From an uncultured Succiniclasticum sp. (GTDB taxonomy: Bacteria; Bacillota; Negativicutes; Acidaminococcales; Acidaminococcaceae): a stretch of 64,000 nucleotides of DNA. How positions within the stretch are numbered: the stretch's first letter is position 1; every line of letters begins with the position of its first letter. The stretch covers positions 1 to 64,000 of the forward strand of contig CADCHY010000002.1 in assembly GCA_902801365.1 (NCBI GenBank), written 5' to 3'. A model generated the notes under the pieces. That model did no database searches and was not told the origin of the DNA. It was given only the letters and a program-made list of their open reading frames with translations. The position numbers were made by a program, and so were the translations under genes. Shown here in pieces: positions 37,038 through 44,345 of this stretch.

Positions 37038-38091
37038 CGAAAACGCCGCCTTTCATCACCGTGGTCTTATGACCCGGAATTACCTTACCCAGTTCGTAGA
37101 AGGTCTCCCCGTTTTCTTTCAGGTGTTTCCGCACTGCGTCCGCTTCCGCCGGGTCAACCACCAGCACCATGCCTACGCCCATGTTGAATGTGCGGTACAT
37201 TTCCTTATCCGGCACGTTGCCCCACTCCTGCAGTTTCCTGAACACAATGGGAACGTCCCAGGCGTCCGCACGGACTTCCGCGTCGCAGTCCTCCGGCAGG
37301 ATCCGGGGAATATTATCATAGAAACCGCCGCCGGTAATGTGTACCATGCCGTGGATGTCAAACTTTTGAATCAGCGGCAGGCAGGTCTTCGGATACAGCC
37401 GGGTAGGCGTCAGCAGTTTTTCACCCAGGGTGCAGCCGAATTCCGGAATCGGGGTATCTACCGTAAACTTCATCACATCAAAACAAATCTTCCGTACCAG
37501 GGAAAACCCGTTGGAGTGCACGCCGGAGGACGGCAGCCCTAACAAAATGTCTCCGGCCTTAACCTTTTCCCCGGTGATCATCTTGCTGCGTTCCGCCACG
37601 CCTACGCAGAAGCCGGCAATGTCGTATTCATCTTTTGCGTAAAAGCCGTGCATCTCCGCGGTCTCGCCGCCGATCAGGGCACAGCCGCTTTCCCGGCAGG
37701 CGTCCGCCACACCTTTGACAATGTCCGCCACTTTCTGGGAATCCACCTTGTCCACCGCGATGTAATCCAAAAAGAACAGCGGCTCCGCCCCCTGCACCAG
37801 GATGTCGTTGACGCACATGGCTACTGCGTCCTGGCCGATGGTGCTGTGATTATTGGTGAGAAACGCAAATTTTAATTTCGTGCCCACGCCGTCCGTACCG
37901 GACACCAGGATGGGTTCTTTGTACTTTTTCGTGTCCAGCGCAAACAGACCGCCAAAGCCGCCCAGGTCGCCGATGACCTCCGGCCGGTAACTGGCCCGCA
38001 CGCTGTCCTTCATCAGTTCTACCGCACGGTTGCCGGCGTCAATGTCAACGCCTGCGTCCGCATAGGTCAGCTGCTTTTTTTCCTCGCTCAT
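37030..38091 (-). CDS. purM: Phosphoribosylformylglycinamidine cyclo-ligase
   Basis: 353 residues, usual length. Motifs include ILVSGTDGVGTKLKFAF near residue 62, CVNDILVQGAEPLFFLDY near 95 and LIGGETAEMHGFY near 138. It closes FGAM to AIR with ATP. AGGAGG lies 6 bases before the ATG. It follows purE after a 126-base gap and overlaps purN. Confidence 0.97.
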   Translation of the reverse strand: MSEEKKQLTYADAGVDIDAGNRAVELMKDSVRASYRPEVIGDLGGFGGLFALDTKKYKEPILVSGTDGVGTKLKFAFLTNNHSTIGQDAVAMCVNDILVQGAEPLFFLDYIAVDKVDSQKVADIVKGVADACRESGCALIGGETAEMHGFYAKDEYDIAGFCVGVAERSKMITGEKVKAGDILLGLPSSGVHSNGFSLVRKICFDVMKFTVDTPIPEFGCTLGEKLLTPTRLYPKTCLPLIQKFDIHGMVHITGGGFYDNIPRILPEDCDAEVRADAWDVPIVFRKLQEWGNVPDKEMYRTFNMGVGMVLVVDPAEADAVRKHLKENGETFYELGKVIPGHKTTVMKGGVFGE

Positions 38092-38217
38092 GAAAGCCTC
38101 CTGTCGTTTTTTCCTGTAACAAACCCGATGGAATCGTTCCCTTTCTTTGTTATATCACATTGTGCCTGCAGACGAATGAATCAGCGTTTCCTTGACACGC
38201 CGCAAGCACGCAAGTCC

Positions 38218-38709
38218 TTATTCTCCGCGGACAGCAGCCAGCTTTGCCGCTTTCGCCGCCACTTCTTCCTGCATCTTTACTCTGTAAGCCGCTAATTTTT
38301 CCACCAGTTCCGGATGGGCCAGGGCCAGAATTTCCACGGCAAAGATGGCCGCATTCTTCGCCCCGTCGATAGCCATGGTGGCCACCGGCACGCCGGAAGG
38401 CATCTGCACAAAACTGAGCAGCGCGTCCATGCCCTTTAACGGTCCGCCGCTTATGGGAATCCCGATAACCGGAAGCGTAGTATAGGCCGCGATGACGCCG
38501 CCCAAATGGGCTGCCAGCCCCGCCGCCGCAATGATTGCTTCCACTCCTCTGTCCCGGGCGCCGGTCGCGAATTCATGTACCTGGTCCGGCGTGCGGTGGG
38601 CGGAAGCTACAACCACTTCAACCTCTACTCCAAACTCTTTCAGCATTTTTTCAGCCGGCTCCAGGATGGGCCAGTCTGAATTACTTCCCATGATAATGGC
38701 TACTTTCAT
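38218..38709 (-). CDS. purE: N5-carboxyaminoimidazole ribonucleotide mutase, class I PurE
   Basis: 163 residues. The class I features are [15 protein letters not shown] at the start, [16 protein letters not shown] near residue 40 and [16 protein letters not shown] near 65, with [13 protein letters not shown] further on. It isomerises N5-CAIR to CAIR, which normally implies a PurK elsewhere; none is in this window. First gene of the purE-purM-purN-purH-purD operon, preceded by a strong promoter and a structured leader whose 3' arm abuts the AAAAGGGG ribosome site. Confidence 0.97.
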   Translation of the reverse strand: MKVAIIMGSNSDWPILEPAEKMLKEFGVEVEVVVASAHRTPDQVHEFATGARDRGVEAIIAAAGLAAHLGGVIAAYTTLPVIGIPISGGPLKGMDALLSFVQMPSGVPVATMAIDGAKNAAIFAVEILALAHPELVEKLAAYRVKMQEEVAAKAAKLAAVRGE

Positions 38710-38727
38710 TTTGTTTTCCCCTTTTCC

Positions 38728-38802
38728 CGTATACCAAATCTAAATCGTGCGCTTCTGCAAACTGCACAGCACACTGCAATACATTTTCATTTTGGGTATA
38801 CG
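38728..38802 (-). promoter_or_regulatory. Candidate regulatory RNA structure in the purE leader
   Basis: In the leader RNA a perfect 8-bp repeat CGTATACC/GGTATACG (38795-38802 and 38728-38735) encloses a second stem GTGTGC/GCGCAC (38769-38774 with 38747-38752). The closing arm ends directly before the purE ribosome site. It does not match a purine riboswitch by eye. Confidence 0.4.
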
Positions 38803-38839
38803 AAACAGACCTTACGTAAGCGTAAAGTTATTCATGATA

Positions 38840-38868
38840 ATTTTACCAATATGCCGGAACAGTGTCAA
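38840..38868 (-). promoter_or_regulatory. Promoter of the purE-M-N-H-D operon
   Basis: Minus-strand TTGACA (38863-38868), 17-base spacer, TAAAAT (38840-38845). The leader is about 125 bases and also carries the palindrome CTTACGTAAG (38811-38820). Confidence 0.75.
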
Positions 38869-38902
38869 TTAAATTGTGGCAATTGCTACATTATAGTTAC
38901 AA

Positions 38903-38965
38903 TAAAAATAAACACCGGCGGAACGCCTGCGCATTTTGCAACACACAGGCCGTTATGCCGGTGTT
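38903..38965 (-). terminator. Terminator of the amidase operon
   Basis: AACACCGGC/GCCGGTGTT arms (38911-38919 and 38957-38965) with an inner GCCTG/CAGGC stem, followed on the minus strand by TATTTTTATT. Confidence 0.8.
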
Positions 38966-38978
38966 AATTTTTGATTCA

Positions 38979-39698
38979 TTACGGTTTAAAAAACAGCAGC
39001 CCCGTATCTTTCAAATTTTTCTGCAACGCTTTCATAAACTTCGGTCCCGGGTCAACCTTTGCATGATAATAGCCGCTTACGCTTTCCTTGTACAGCCCGC
39101 TCTTCTCCGCTGATTTCTGCTGATAGTGCCCCCACACATACCGCACCGTCGGGTATTTTTCCCACAGGTAACGGATCAGCAGCACATCAGCCTGCAATTG
39201 CTCCGGGGTCAGGTCTTCTTTTCTGTCAACGCCGCCCACGTTCTCTATGCCGATGGCACACCAGTTGTATCCGATGGCATGGCGGTCCAGCATGGTTTCC
39301 GGCGTCAGACGGAAAATCGTACCGTCCCTGTCCACAAGAAACTGGGAACAGACATTCAGCGTACCATCCGCCCTGGCTTCTTTATAAAAATACTCATACA
39401 CCCCGTCCGCCTCCGGCGATTCCGTCCAGTGCACGATGACCGCCTGCGGAACGATTTCCGTAAATTCCTCCCCGTAATGCCGGAATGCATACTCCCGTGT
39501 CAGCCGCTTGCGGTATTCCGTGAGGCGCACAGGCCTGTCGATAATAATGGGCGCCGTGACAGTACGAACGGATGTTGATATCTCCTTTACACCGGACAAA
39601 TCCGCAGTTTGCTCTTTGTCTGTCGTATTCTTTCCACCGGATGCAAAAACCGGTATGCAAAACAGCAAAGCAAACAAAACTATAAGCAGTCGTTTCAT
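38979..39698 (-). CDS. Exported N-acetylmuramoyl-L-alanine amidase (Amidase_2/PGRP type)
   Basis: About 239 residues with a signal peptide (LLIVLFALLFCIPVFA). The Amidase_2 domain shows the first zinc His in VIVHWTESPEADGVYEY, the HAIGYNWCAIGIENVGG core and a second HisxxH-like site in YVWGHYQQ. It cleaves the bond between muramic acid and the peptide stem in peptidoglycan. The ATG at 39698 has AAAGG 7 bases upstream; a GTG at 39713 overlaps the preceding stop as GTGA and is an alternative start. Third gene of a three-gene unit. Confidence 0.85.
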   Translation of the reverse strand: MKRLLIVLFALLFCIPVFASGGKNTTDKEQTADLSGVKEISTSVRTVTAPIIIDRPVRLTEYRKRLTREYAFRHYGEEFTEIVPQAVIVHWTESPEADGVYEYFYKEARADGTLNVCSQFLVDRDGTIFRLTPETMLDRHAIGYNWCAIGIENVGGVDRKEDLTPEQLQADVLLIRYLWEKYPTVRYVWGHYQQKSAEKSGLYKESVSGYYHAKVDPGPKFMKALQKNLKDTGLLFFKP

Positions 39699-39709
39699 CC
39701 TCTTGCCTT

Positions 39710-40135
39710 TCACACAAACTTAAACAGATTCAGCCCTGTCACCTTTTCGTCCAGCAGCCGTTCCACCTTTCCCGGCAGCGTGCGCACGATTATTTCACCG
39801 GTAGCACCGATGCGGCACTCGTTCAAGTGGCCGCCCAGGATCTGCATCTCTTTGTTGCAGAGATTAATGTGCAGATGCAGGTACACCGCCCCGTCCTTTT
39901 GCGTAATGTTGCCCAGGAGGGATGTGATCTCCATGGGCCCGTTTAATTCCGTTTTGTGATACTGCCGCTGTCCCACGTCATACAATCCGATCACCACGTG
40001 ATCCGCGGCGCCGATTCCCTCCACGCTGCCCAGCGCGATCTTTTCCTTTTCACACAGCGCCTGCAGGGACGCGATAATCTCTTCGCCCTTGTCCAGACGG
40101 ACTACATATGTATCCGCAAATTTCTGAAATTCCAT
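39710..40135 (-). CDS. PPC/DUF296 domain protein
   Basis: 141 residues, the size of a single PPC domain. Hallmarks are GSVEGIGAADHVVIGLYD near residue 36 and the His-rich turn YLHLHINLCNKEMQILGGHLNE near 85. Bacterial single-domain members are trimers with a possible metal site; plant relatives carry AT-hooks, not seen here. Function is unknown. It lies 16 bases after the hypothetical gene upstream and adjoins the amidase gene. Confidence 0.85.
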   Translation of the reverse strand: MEFQKFADTYVVRLDKGEEIIASLQALCEKEKIALGSVEGIGAADHVVIGLYDVGQRQYHKTELNGPMEITSLLGNITQKDGAVYLHLHINLCNKEMQILGGHLNECRIGATGEIIVRTLPGKVERLLDEKVTGLNLFKFV

Positions 40136-40151
40136 AATGGTACCCCCGTGT

Positions 40152-40562
40152 TTAAGATTGCCTTGTTTTTACCGCTTCACCCACAGAATCGTTCCAGGCA
40201 ATATACTCGTTTTTATCCAGTTCCAGGGCAAACTTCCAGCCATTATCCAACTCACAGAGTATGACATGCTTTTCATTCACCGCCGGATTGCCTCCCAACA
40301 CAGCGCCAATCACACCCCAGACCGGGCCACCGGCAAGATATCCGGCTAATGCGCCTGTCATCTTTCTGTCAGGAGAAACAAGGGTTTCGGCCGTAACCTC
40401 TTCATACCGGACGACGGATTTGGCTATGCTGTGCTTCTGCACCGTCAGTGCATCAAGTTTATAATCGTAGTACTGAACATCAAAATCATTTTCAAAGAAA
40501 TGTTGGGCAATCCCAACCACTTCAATATTCGGATCCTTGATCCCGCCTAAATACTTTGCCAT
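40152..40562 (-). CDS. Hypothetical protein with a glycine-rich segment
   Basis: 136 residues, not recognised. A central glycine-rich stretch (MTGALAGYLAGGPVWGVIGAVLGG, residues about 75-98) could be a glycine-zipper hairpin in or on the membrane; the flanks are soluble and acidic. AAGGAAG lies a few bases before the ATG. It is the first gene of the unit with the PPC protein and the amidase. Confidence 0.72.
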   Translation of the reverse strand: MAKYLGGIKDPNIEVVGIAQHFFENDFDVQYYDYKLDALTVQKHSIAKSVVRYEEVTAETLVSPDRKMTGALAGYLAGGPVWGVIGAVLGGNPAVNEKHVILCELDNGWKFALELDKNEYIAWNDSVGEAVKTRQS

Positions 40563-40615
40563 GATACTTCCTTTCCGCTGTCCCTAAAAACCTCTTTACG
40601 GGTAGCATAATCTTT

Positions 40616-40645
40616 TTGACATAATCAAGCTGATTCCTGTAAAAT
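40616..40645 (+). promoter_or_regulatory. Promoter of the uracil-DNA glycosylase gene
   Basis: TTGACA (40616-40621) and TAAAAT (40640-40645) with an 18-base spacer, about 80 bases before the start codon. Confidence 0.55.
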
Positions 40646-40724
40646 TAGTTGTAAGAATAATTACACAGATTACTGTAAGTGTTATGAGTTCTTCTATATT
40701 TTATATTATACCACGAGGTTGACC

Positions 40725-41378
40725 ATGAGCATAAAAGAAAATCAGCTTGCCGAACTGGCCGCGCAATTGGATAAATGCAGTTCCTGTCATCTGCGGGGCG
40801 ACTGCCAGGCCCCCGTAGGCTGGTACGGTTGTCCGGACAGCCCCATCGTGTTTATCGGCGAAGGTCCCGGTGGCGTGGAGGATGATTACGGCTGCCCACT
40901 GATCGGACCTTCCGGCCAGCTTCTGGACAAAGCCCTGTGGTCGGTCCAGATGACAAGGGACAGGGTACTGACCACCAACATCGTAAAATGCCGCCCCAAA
41001 GGCAACCGGACACCGGACCTGGCGGAAGCGGATTTCTGCGCCAAGATCTGGCTGGAGCGGGAGCTCGCTATTCTGCAGCCAAAAGTGATTGTGGCGTTAG
41101 GCAGCGTCGCCATGCACTACTTAGGCGACCCCGCCATGCGCATAACCCGGCAACGGGGCAAATGGTTCAAAACGCCTCAGGGTTACGACTGCATCGCCAC
41201 CTTCCACCCCTCGTACATTTTGCGTCAGTACGGACACGCCCAGGTACAGGCCAAGTGGGACGTGTACCACGATCTGCAGCTGGCCCGGGCCAAAGCGACA
41301 GAAGCCTGCCCGGACTATAACCTTTGTTCAGGGAAACCGGTGGACTTGTTTGCGGAATTCCAAAAGAGAAACCTGTAA
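40725..41378 (+). CDS. Family 4-like Fe-S uracil-DNA glycosylase
   Basis: About 217 residues. Motif A is GEGPGGVEDDYGCPLIGPSG, motif B is HPSYILRQ, and Cys residues in DKCSSCHLRGDC and NIVKCRP with a later DFC supply the 4Fe-4S ligands expected of family 4/5 enzymes. They remove uracil from DNA. The ATG at 40725 has ACGAGG 6 bases upstream and is preferred to a TTG two codons earlier. A C-terminal extension of about 30 residues is beyond the catalytic core. Confidence 0.9.
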   Translation: MSIKENQLAELAAQLDKCSSCHLRGDCQAPVGWYGCPDSPIVFIGEGPGGVEDDYGCPLIGPSGQLLDKALWSVQMTRDRVLTTNIVKCRPKGNRTPDLAEADFCAKIWLERELAILQPKVIVALGSVAMHYLGDPAMRITRQRGKWFKTPQGYDCIATFHPSYILRQYGHAQVQAKWDVYHDLQLARAKATEACPDYNLCSGKPVDLFAEFQKRNL

Positions 41379-41486
41379 CAGGACTGCAGCCGGCAAAGGA
41401 TTATCACATATTATCAAATTACGTATTATCAAAGTACAGACAGCGGATAGTTTATAACTGAATTTTTTATAATAACTGCTGATAAA

Positions 41487-41535
41487 AAAGACGAAACAGT
41501 AAGCATAGCATAACCATGCTTTCCGTTTCGTCTTT
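41487..41535 (-). terminator. Bidirectional terminator between the glycosylase and the exported protein gene
   Basis: Perfect 11-bp arms AAAGACGAAAC/GTTTCGTCTTT with an inner AGCAT/ATGCT stem; T-runs follow on both strands (TTTTTT on minus, TTTTGCTTTT on plus). Confidence 0.85.
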
Positions 41536-41551
41536 TGCTTTTATCGGCTTG

Positions 41552-41980
41552 TTACACTTCCTGCCCCGGCATTCGTTTCAGGTTGTTATCGCGCTGGTTC
41601 TGTTTCGACGGATTCTGCTTCTCCTTCGGCGTAATTTTAATCTTCGTGTCCCCGTCATGGAAAAAGTCATTCAGCAGCGAATTGATTGCTTCTATAAACA
41701 TATACACCAAAAACATCACCGCGATTTTTTCCAGAAGATCCTCAAAAAATGAAGAATCTTTCCGGGACCTTGCGCTGCCGGAACGGTCAGACGTATCCGG
41801 TTTCTTCTTTTCCACTTCCGGAATAGATGTGTTGTTGGGCGCGGCTTCCGCCAGCTGCCTTACCACTGCGGTCCGGGGGGCGGCAGAAGCATAAGCAGAG
41901 GCGGACATTGCTGCCGACGAGCTAAAAAATACAGAAAGAGATAACAGAACAGGTAAAACCATCTGTTTCTTCAGTTTCAT
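41552..41980 (-). CDS. Hypothetical exported membrane-anchored protein
   Basis: About 142 residues, not recognised. A signal-like N-terminus (MVLPVLLSLSVFFSSSAAMSASAYA) is followed by a Ser/Lys/Glu-rich linker, then one membrane segment (IAVMFLVYMFIEAINSLL, about residues 87-104) and a basic tail. The start at 41980 has GGAGG 8 bases upstream; the longer frame has no ribosome site. It ends at a strong terminator and seems to be monocistronic. Confidence 0.7.
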   Translation of the reverse strand: MKLKKQMVLPVLLSLSVFFSSSAAMSASAYASAAPRTAVVRQLAEAAPNNTSIPEVEKKKPDTSDRSGSARSRKDSSFFEDLLEKIAVMFLVYMFIEAINSLLNDFFHDGDTKIKITPKEKQNPSKQNQRDNNLKRMPGQEV

Positions 41981-42088
41981 GTCAGTTCCCTCCGTAAAAT
42001 TACCCTTCAGAAAAAAACTATCACCTGTTTTTTTAATCTTAAGCCCGTTATATGTTTTTTTCAAGGCAGTTCTTTAACAAATTTACAA

Positions 42089-42120
42089 AACATATGTTAT
42101 AATCATACATATGTTATAAT
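42089..42120 (+). promoter_or_regulatory. Tandem palindromic operator/promoter of the ArsR gene
   Basis: Two copies of ACATATGTTATAAT (42090-42103 and 42107-42120), 17 bases apart. Each holds the palindrome ACATATGT and a TATAAT box, the second as an extended -10 (TGTTATAAT). Regulator binding would block both -10 boxes. Confidence 0.6.
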
Positions 42121-42170
42121 TCTCGTTGCCCAGAGCAACTGACACTATTACAGAACAGGCAGGTTTTATT

Positions 42171-42581
42171 ATGACAACTAAAAAAGCCGCAACGAAACCA
42201 TTGCGCAAGAAAACAGAAAGCGCCTCTGCCCCTCCTTTAAACTACGATCCCGTAATCGTAAAAAAAGTTCAGGCACAGATGCTGGAAGAAAATCAGCTCA
42301 GCGCCGTTTCAGAGTTTTTCAAAGTGCTGGGTGATGAAACGCGCATGCGGATCATCAACGCCCTTTCCCACGGCGAACTCTGCGTCAGCGATATAGCCGC
42401 CGCACTGGAAATGACCCAGTCCGCCGTCAGCCATCAGTTGAAACTGTTGCGCATGGCGCACCAGGTAAAGGCCCGCCGGGAAGGAAAAAGCATTTACTAT
42501 TCCCTGGACGACCAGCACGTAATTGACATTCTGGACGAAGCGCTGATCCATGTCCGTCACAAGATGAATGAAGCGGAATGA
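42171..42581 (+). CDS. ArsR/SmtB-family metal-sensing repressor (CzrA-type zinc site)
   Basis: 136 residues: a 40-residue basic leader, then a winged helix with ETRMRIINAL, GELCVSDIAAALEMTQSAVSHQLKLL (recognition helix) and REGKSIYYSLDD. The last helix carries Asp114, His116, His127 and His130, an exact D-x-H-x10-H-x2-H alpha-5 site as in the zinc sensors CzrA and SmtB; Cys71 is in the alpha-3 position. It should release DNA when zinc (or cobalt) binds. No efflux gene is adjacent; the next gene is DUF1847. GGCAGG lies 7 bases before the ATG. Confidence 0.88.
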   Translation: MTTKKAATKPLRKKTESASAPPLNYDPVIVKKVQAQMLEENQLSAVSEFFKVLGDETRMRIINALSHGELCVSDIAAALEMTQSAVSHQLKLLRMAHQVKARREGKSIYYSLDDQHVIDILDEALIHVRHKMNEAE

Positions 42582-42669
42582 AAGATGACACAATAAAAAC
42601 CGTTTTACAATTTGAAAACAAAGCGTTCGCAGATTTAAATTAAGAGAATCTTAAAACTGGAGGAAAATC

Positions 42670-43275
42670 ATGAAAGCAGATTGTGCAAACTGCCCCACCC
42701 ACGCCTGTTATACCAAAGGCGTCAATTGCACGGGCGTATCTGAGGAAGAAGTGAAGCGGGCCTACACGGAAGACGAGTTGAAAATGATGCAGGCCGCTGC
42801 TTATGTGGAGGGAACTTTTTACAGCAACATTACCCGCCTGCAGGAGATTGCCGAGTTTGCCAAATGCATGGGCTATAAGAAATTAGGCATGGCCTTCTGC
42901 ATCGGTCTGAACGCCGAAGCCCGGTACATCGCGCGCTATTACACCCAGCAGGGTTTTGAATTTTACAGCGTCTGCTGTAAAAACTGCAGCTTTGCGAAAA
43001 AAGAATACGGGCTCAAGCAGGTGAAACCGGAACTGAATCACGAAGCCATGTGCAATCCCAAATTCCAGGCCCGCTTCTTAAAGGAAAAAGGCGTGGAACT
43101 GTTCATCATCTGCGGTCTTTGCGTAGGGCACGATGCCATCTTCACTGCCAACTGTGACGGACCGGTGACGGCATTGGTTGCCAAAGACCGCCTGCTGGCA
43201 CACAATCCCCTGGGCGCCATCTATTCCCGGTACTGGAAACGTAAGCTGGGGATTCTGGACCCGGATGAAGTATAA
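42670..43275 (+). CDS. DUF1847 cysteine-rich protein
   Basis: 201 residues with the DUF1847 N-terminal cluster (C5, C8, C13, C20 in ADCANCPTHACYTKGVNC) and further Cys in SVCCKNCSF, MCNPK and IICGLCVGHDAIF, so metal or Fe-S binding is likely. Function is unknown. A strong site (TGGAGGAAAATC) precedes the ATG. It lies 88 bases after the ArsR gene in the same direction with no terminator between and ends at a strong terminator, so the pair is probably one unit under ArsR control. Confidence 0.85.
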   Translation: MKADCANCPTHACYTKGVNCTGVSEEEVKRAYTEDELKMMQAAAYVEGTFYSNITRLQEIAEFAKCMGYKKLGMAFCIGLNAEARYIARYYTQQGFEFYSVCCKNCSFAKKEYGLKQVKPELNHEAMCNPKFQARFLKEKGVELFIICGLCVGHDAIFTANCDGPVTALVAKDRLLAHNPLGAIYSRYWKRKLGILDPDEV

Positions 43276-43306
43276 AACCGTAAAATTTTTAACTCAAAAT
43301 TCCCCG

Positions 43307-43335
43307 TCCGGTCACTTTAGTGACCGGATTTTTTT
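43307..43335 (+). terminator. Terminator of DUF1847 gene
   Basis: Stem TCCGGTCA/TGACCGGA with a short loop, followed by TTTTTTT. Confidence 0.88.
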
Positions 43336-43573
43336 CGCAACTCCAGTCGTAGCGCTGTTTTCCAGCCTGCTTTCTGTTAATACATATAGACAGTGTTATT
43401 TTCTTTGTCTCTTAGTAACATTTCATACCTGCATTTTATCGTTTTGTTCGGGAAAGCTGCCATTACGCCGACCCGCAAAACACCAAAAATCACAGGATAA
43501 AGTGTGATGATGGTTTTAATGGATATGGCAAGTCTCAATATTTGTCACTTAGCATCCGTCTTTTTATGTAAAA

Positions 43574-43624
43574 GCACAATATCTTGTGTTTTGGTATTGA
43601 CAGACATACTAATTGTGTTATAAT
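43574..43624 (+). promoter_or_regulatory. nrdG-nrdD promoter with NrdR boxes
   Basis: TTGACA (43597-43602) and TATAAT (43619-43624, extended TGT) with a 16-base spacer. Upstream, 43574-43589 matches the NrdR box ACACAATATATTGTGT at 14 of 16 positions; a weaker second copy (43603-43618) lies in the spacer. Confidence 0.7.
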
Positions 43625-43741
43625 GGGTATTACCAAACGGGATAAAACCCCGATGATGTTCCGGGAAGCAGGAACGGCGCGGGAATACATGCGCCATTCT
43701 TCCGGCAGTATCATAAAACACAGCAAAAGAAGGTCGTTTCC

Positions 43742-44263
43742 ATGAGCACAGTCCGTATTTCAGGTGTTAAAAAGCATTCTTCCGTGAACGGTCCCGGCGT
43801 GCGGTATGTCCTGTTCTTCCAGGGCTGCCCCCACAACTGCCCGGGCTGCCAGAACCCGGAAACCCATGATCCCATGGGCGGCACGGAGCGGGACACAGCA
43901 GACGTAATCCGGGAGATCCTGCAGACAAAATACCTGGACGGTCTCACCTTCTCCGGCGGCGACCCGCTGATGCAGCCGCAGGCAGTAATTGAAATTGCGG
44001 ACGCGGCTAAAAAGGCCGGGCTGAACATCTGGCTCTACACCGGCTGGACCTTCGAACAGATCCTAAAGGGTGCGGCAGGGGAAACCGCAAAAGAAGCGCT
44101 GACCCGGTTAGACGTTCTGGTAGACGGTCCCTTCGTGGAAAAACTGAAGACCGGCCGCGCCATCTGGCGGGGCAGCGACAACCAGCGGCTCATCGACGTG
44201 CAGCAGTCGCTGAAAGAAAACAAGGTAACAGAATTACCGGAATCAAAAGTAAATCAGGAGTAA
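43742..44263 (+). CDS. nrdG: Anaerobic ribonucleotide reductase activating protein
   Basis: 173 residues, a radical SAM enzyme. The 4Fe-4S motif is CPHNCPGC (CxxxCxxC) in FFQGCPHNCPGCQNPETHD; the SAM-binding FSGGDPLMQPQ follows near residue 60. It installs the glycyl radical on NrdD. It precedes nrdD, the reverse of the order in E. coli, and lies 82 bases upstream. Confidence 0.96.
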   Translation: MSTVRISGVKKHSSVNGPGVRYVLFFQGCPHNCPGCQNPETHDPMGGTERDTADVIREILQTKYLDGLTFSGGDPLMQPQAVIEIADAAKKAGLNIWLYTGWTFEQILKGAAGETAKEALTRLDVLVDGPFVEKLKTGRAIWRGSDNQRLIDVQQSLKENKVTELPESKVNQE

Positions 44264-44282
44264 CACAGAAAAATGAAAAAGC

Positions 44283-44299
44283 GCCGGAAATTATCCGGC
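44283..44299 (+). other. Small hairpin between nrdG and nrdD
   Basis: Stem GCCGGA/TCCGGC with a 5-base loop and no T-run. It may stabilise or process the mRNA; termination is unlikely. Confidence 0.35.
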
Positions 44300-44345
44300 A
44301 CTTTCCGGCAAATGACAAATTTAATGTAAGGAGAGAAGCAGCATC

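Larger units (their letters stand above)
43276..43741. other. 466-bp intergenic region before nrdG
   Basis: Contains the DUF1847 terminator at the left, about 240 bases with nothing recognisable, and then the NrdR-box promoter and a leader of about 110 bases. No gene or known RNA was seen. Confidence 0.5.

Noticed and set aside
38710..38839. Purine riboswitch before purE
   Set aside because: The conserved core junction sequences and paired loops of the guanine/adenine riboswitch are not present; only a different nested stem is seen.
41401..41436. Three copies of ATTATCA after the uracil-DNA glycosylase gene
   Set aside because: Short AT-rich repeats with irregular spacing; no sign of a CRISPR, iteron or operator array.
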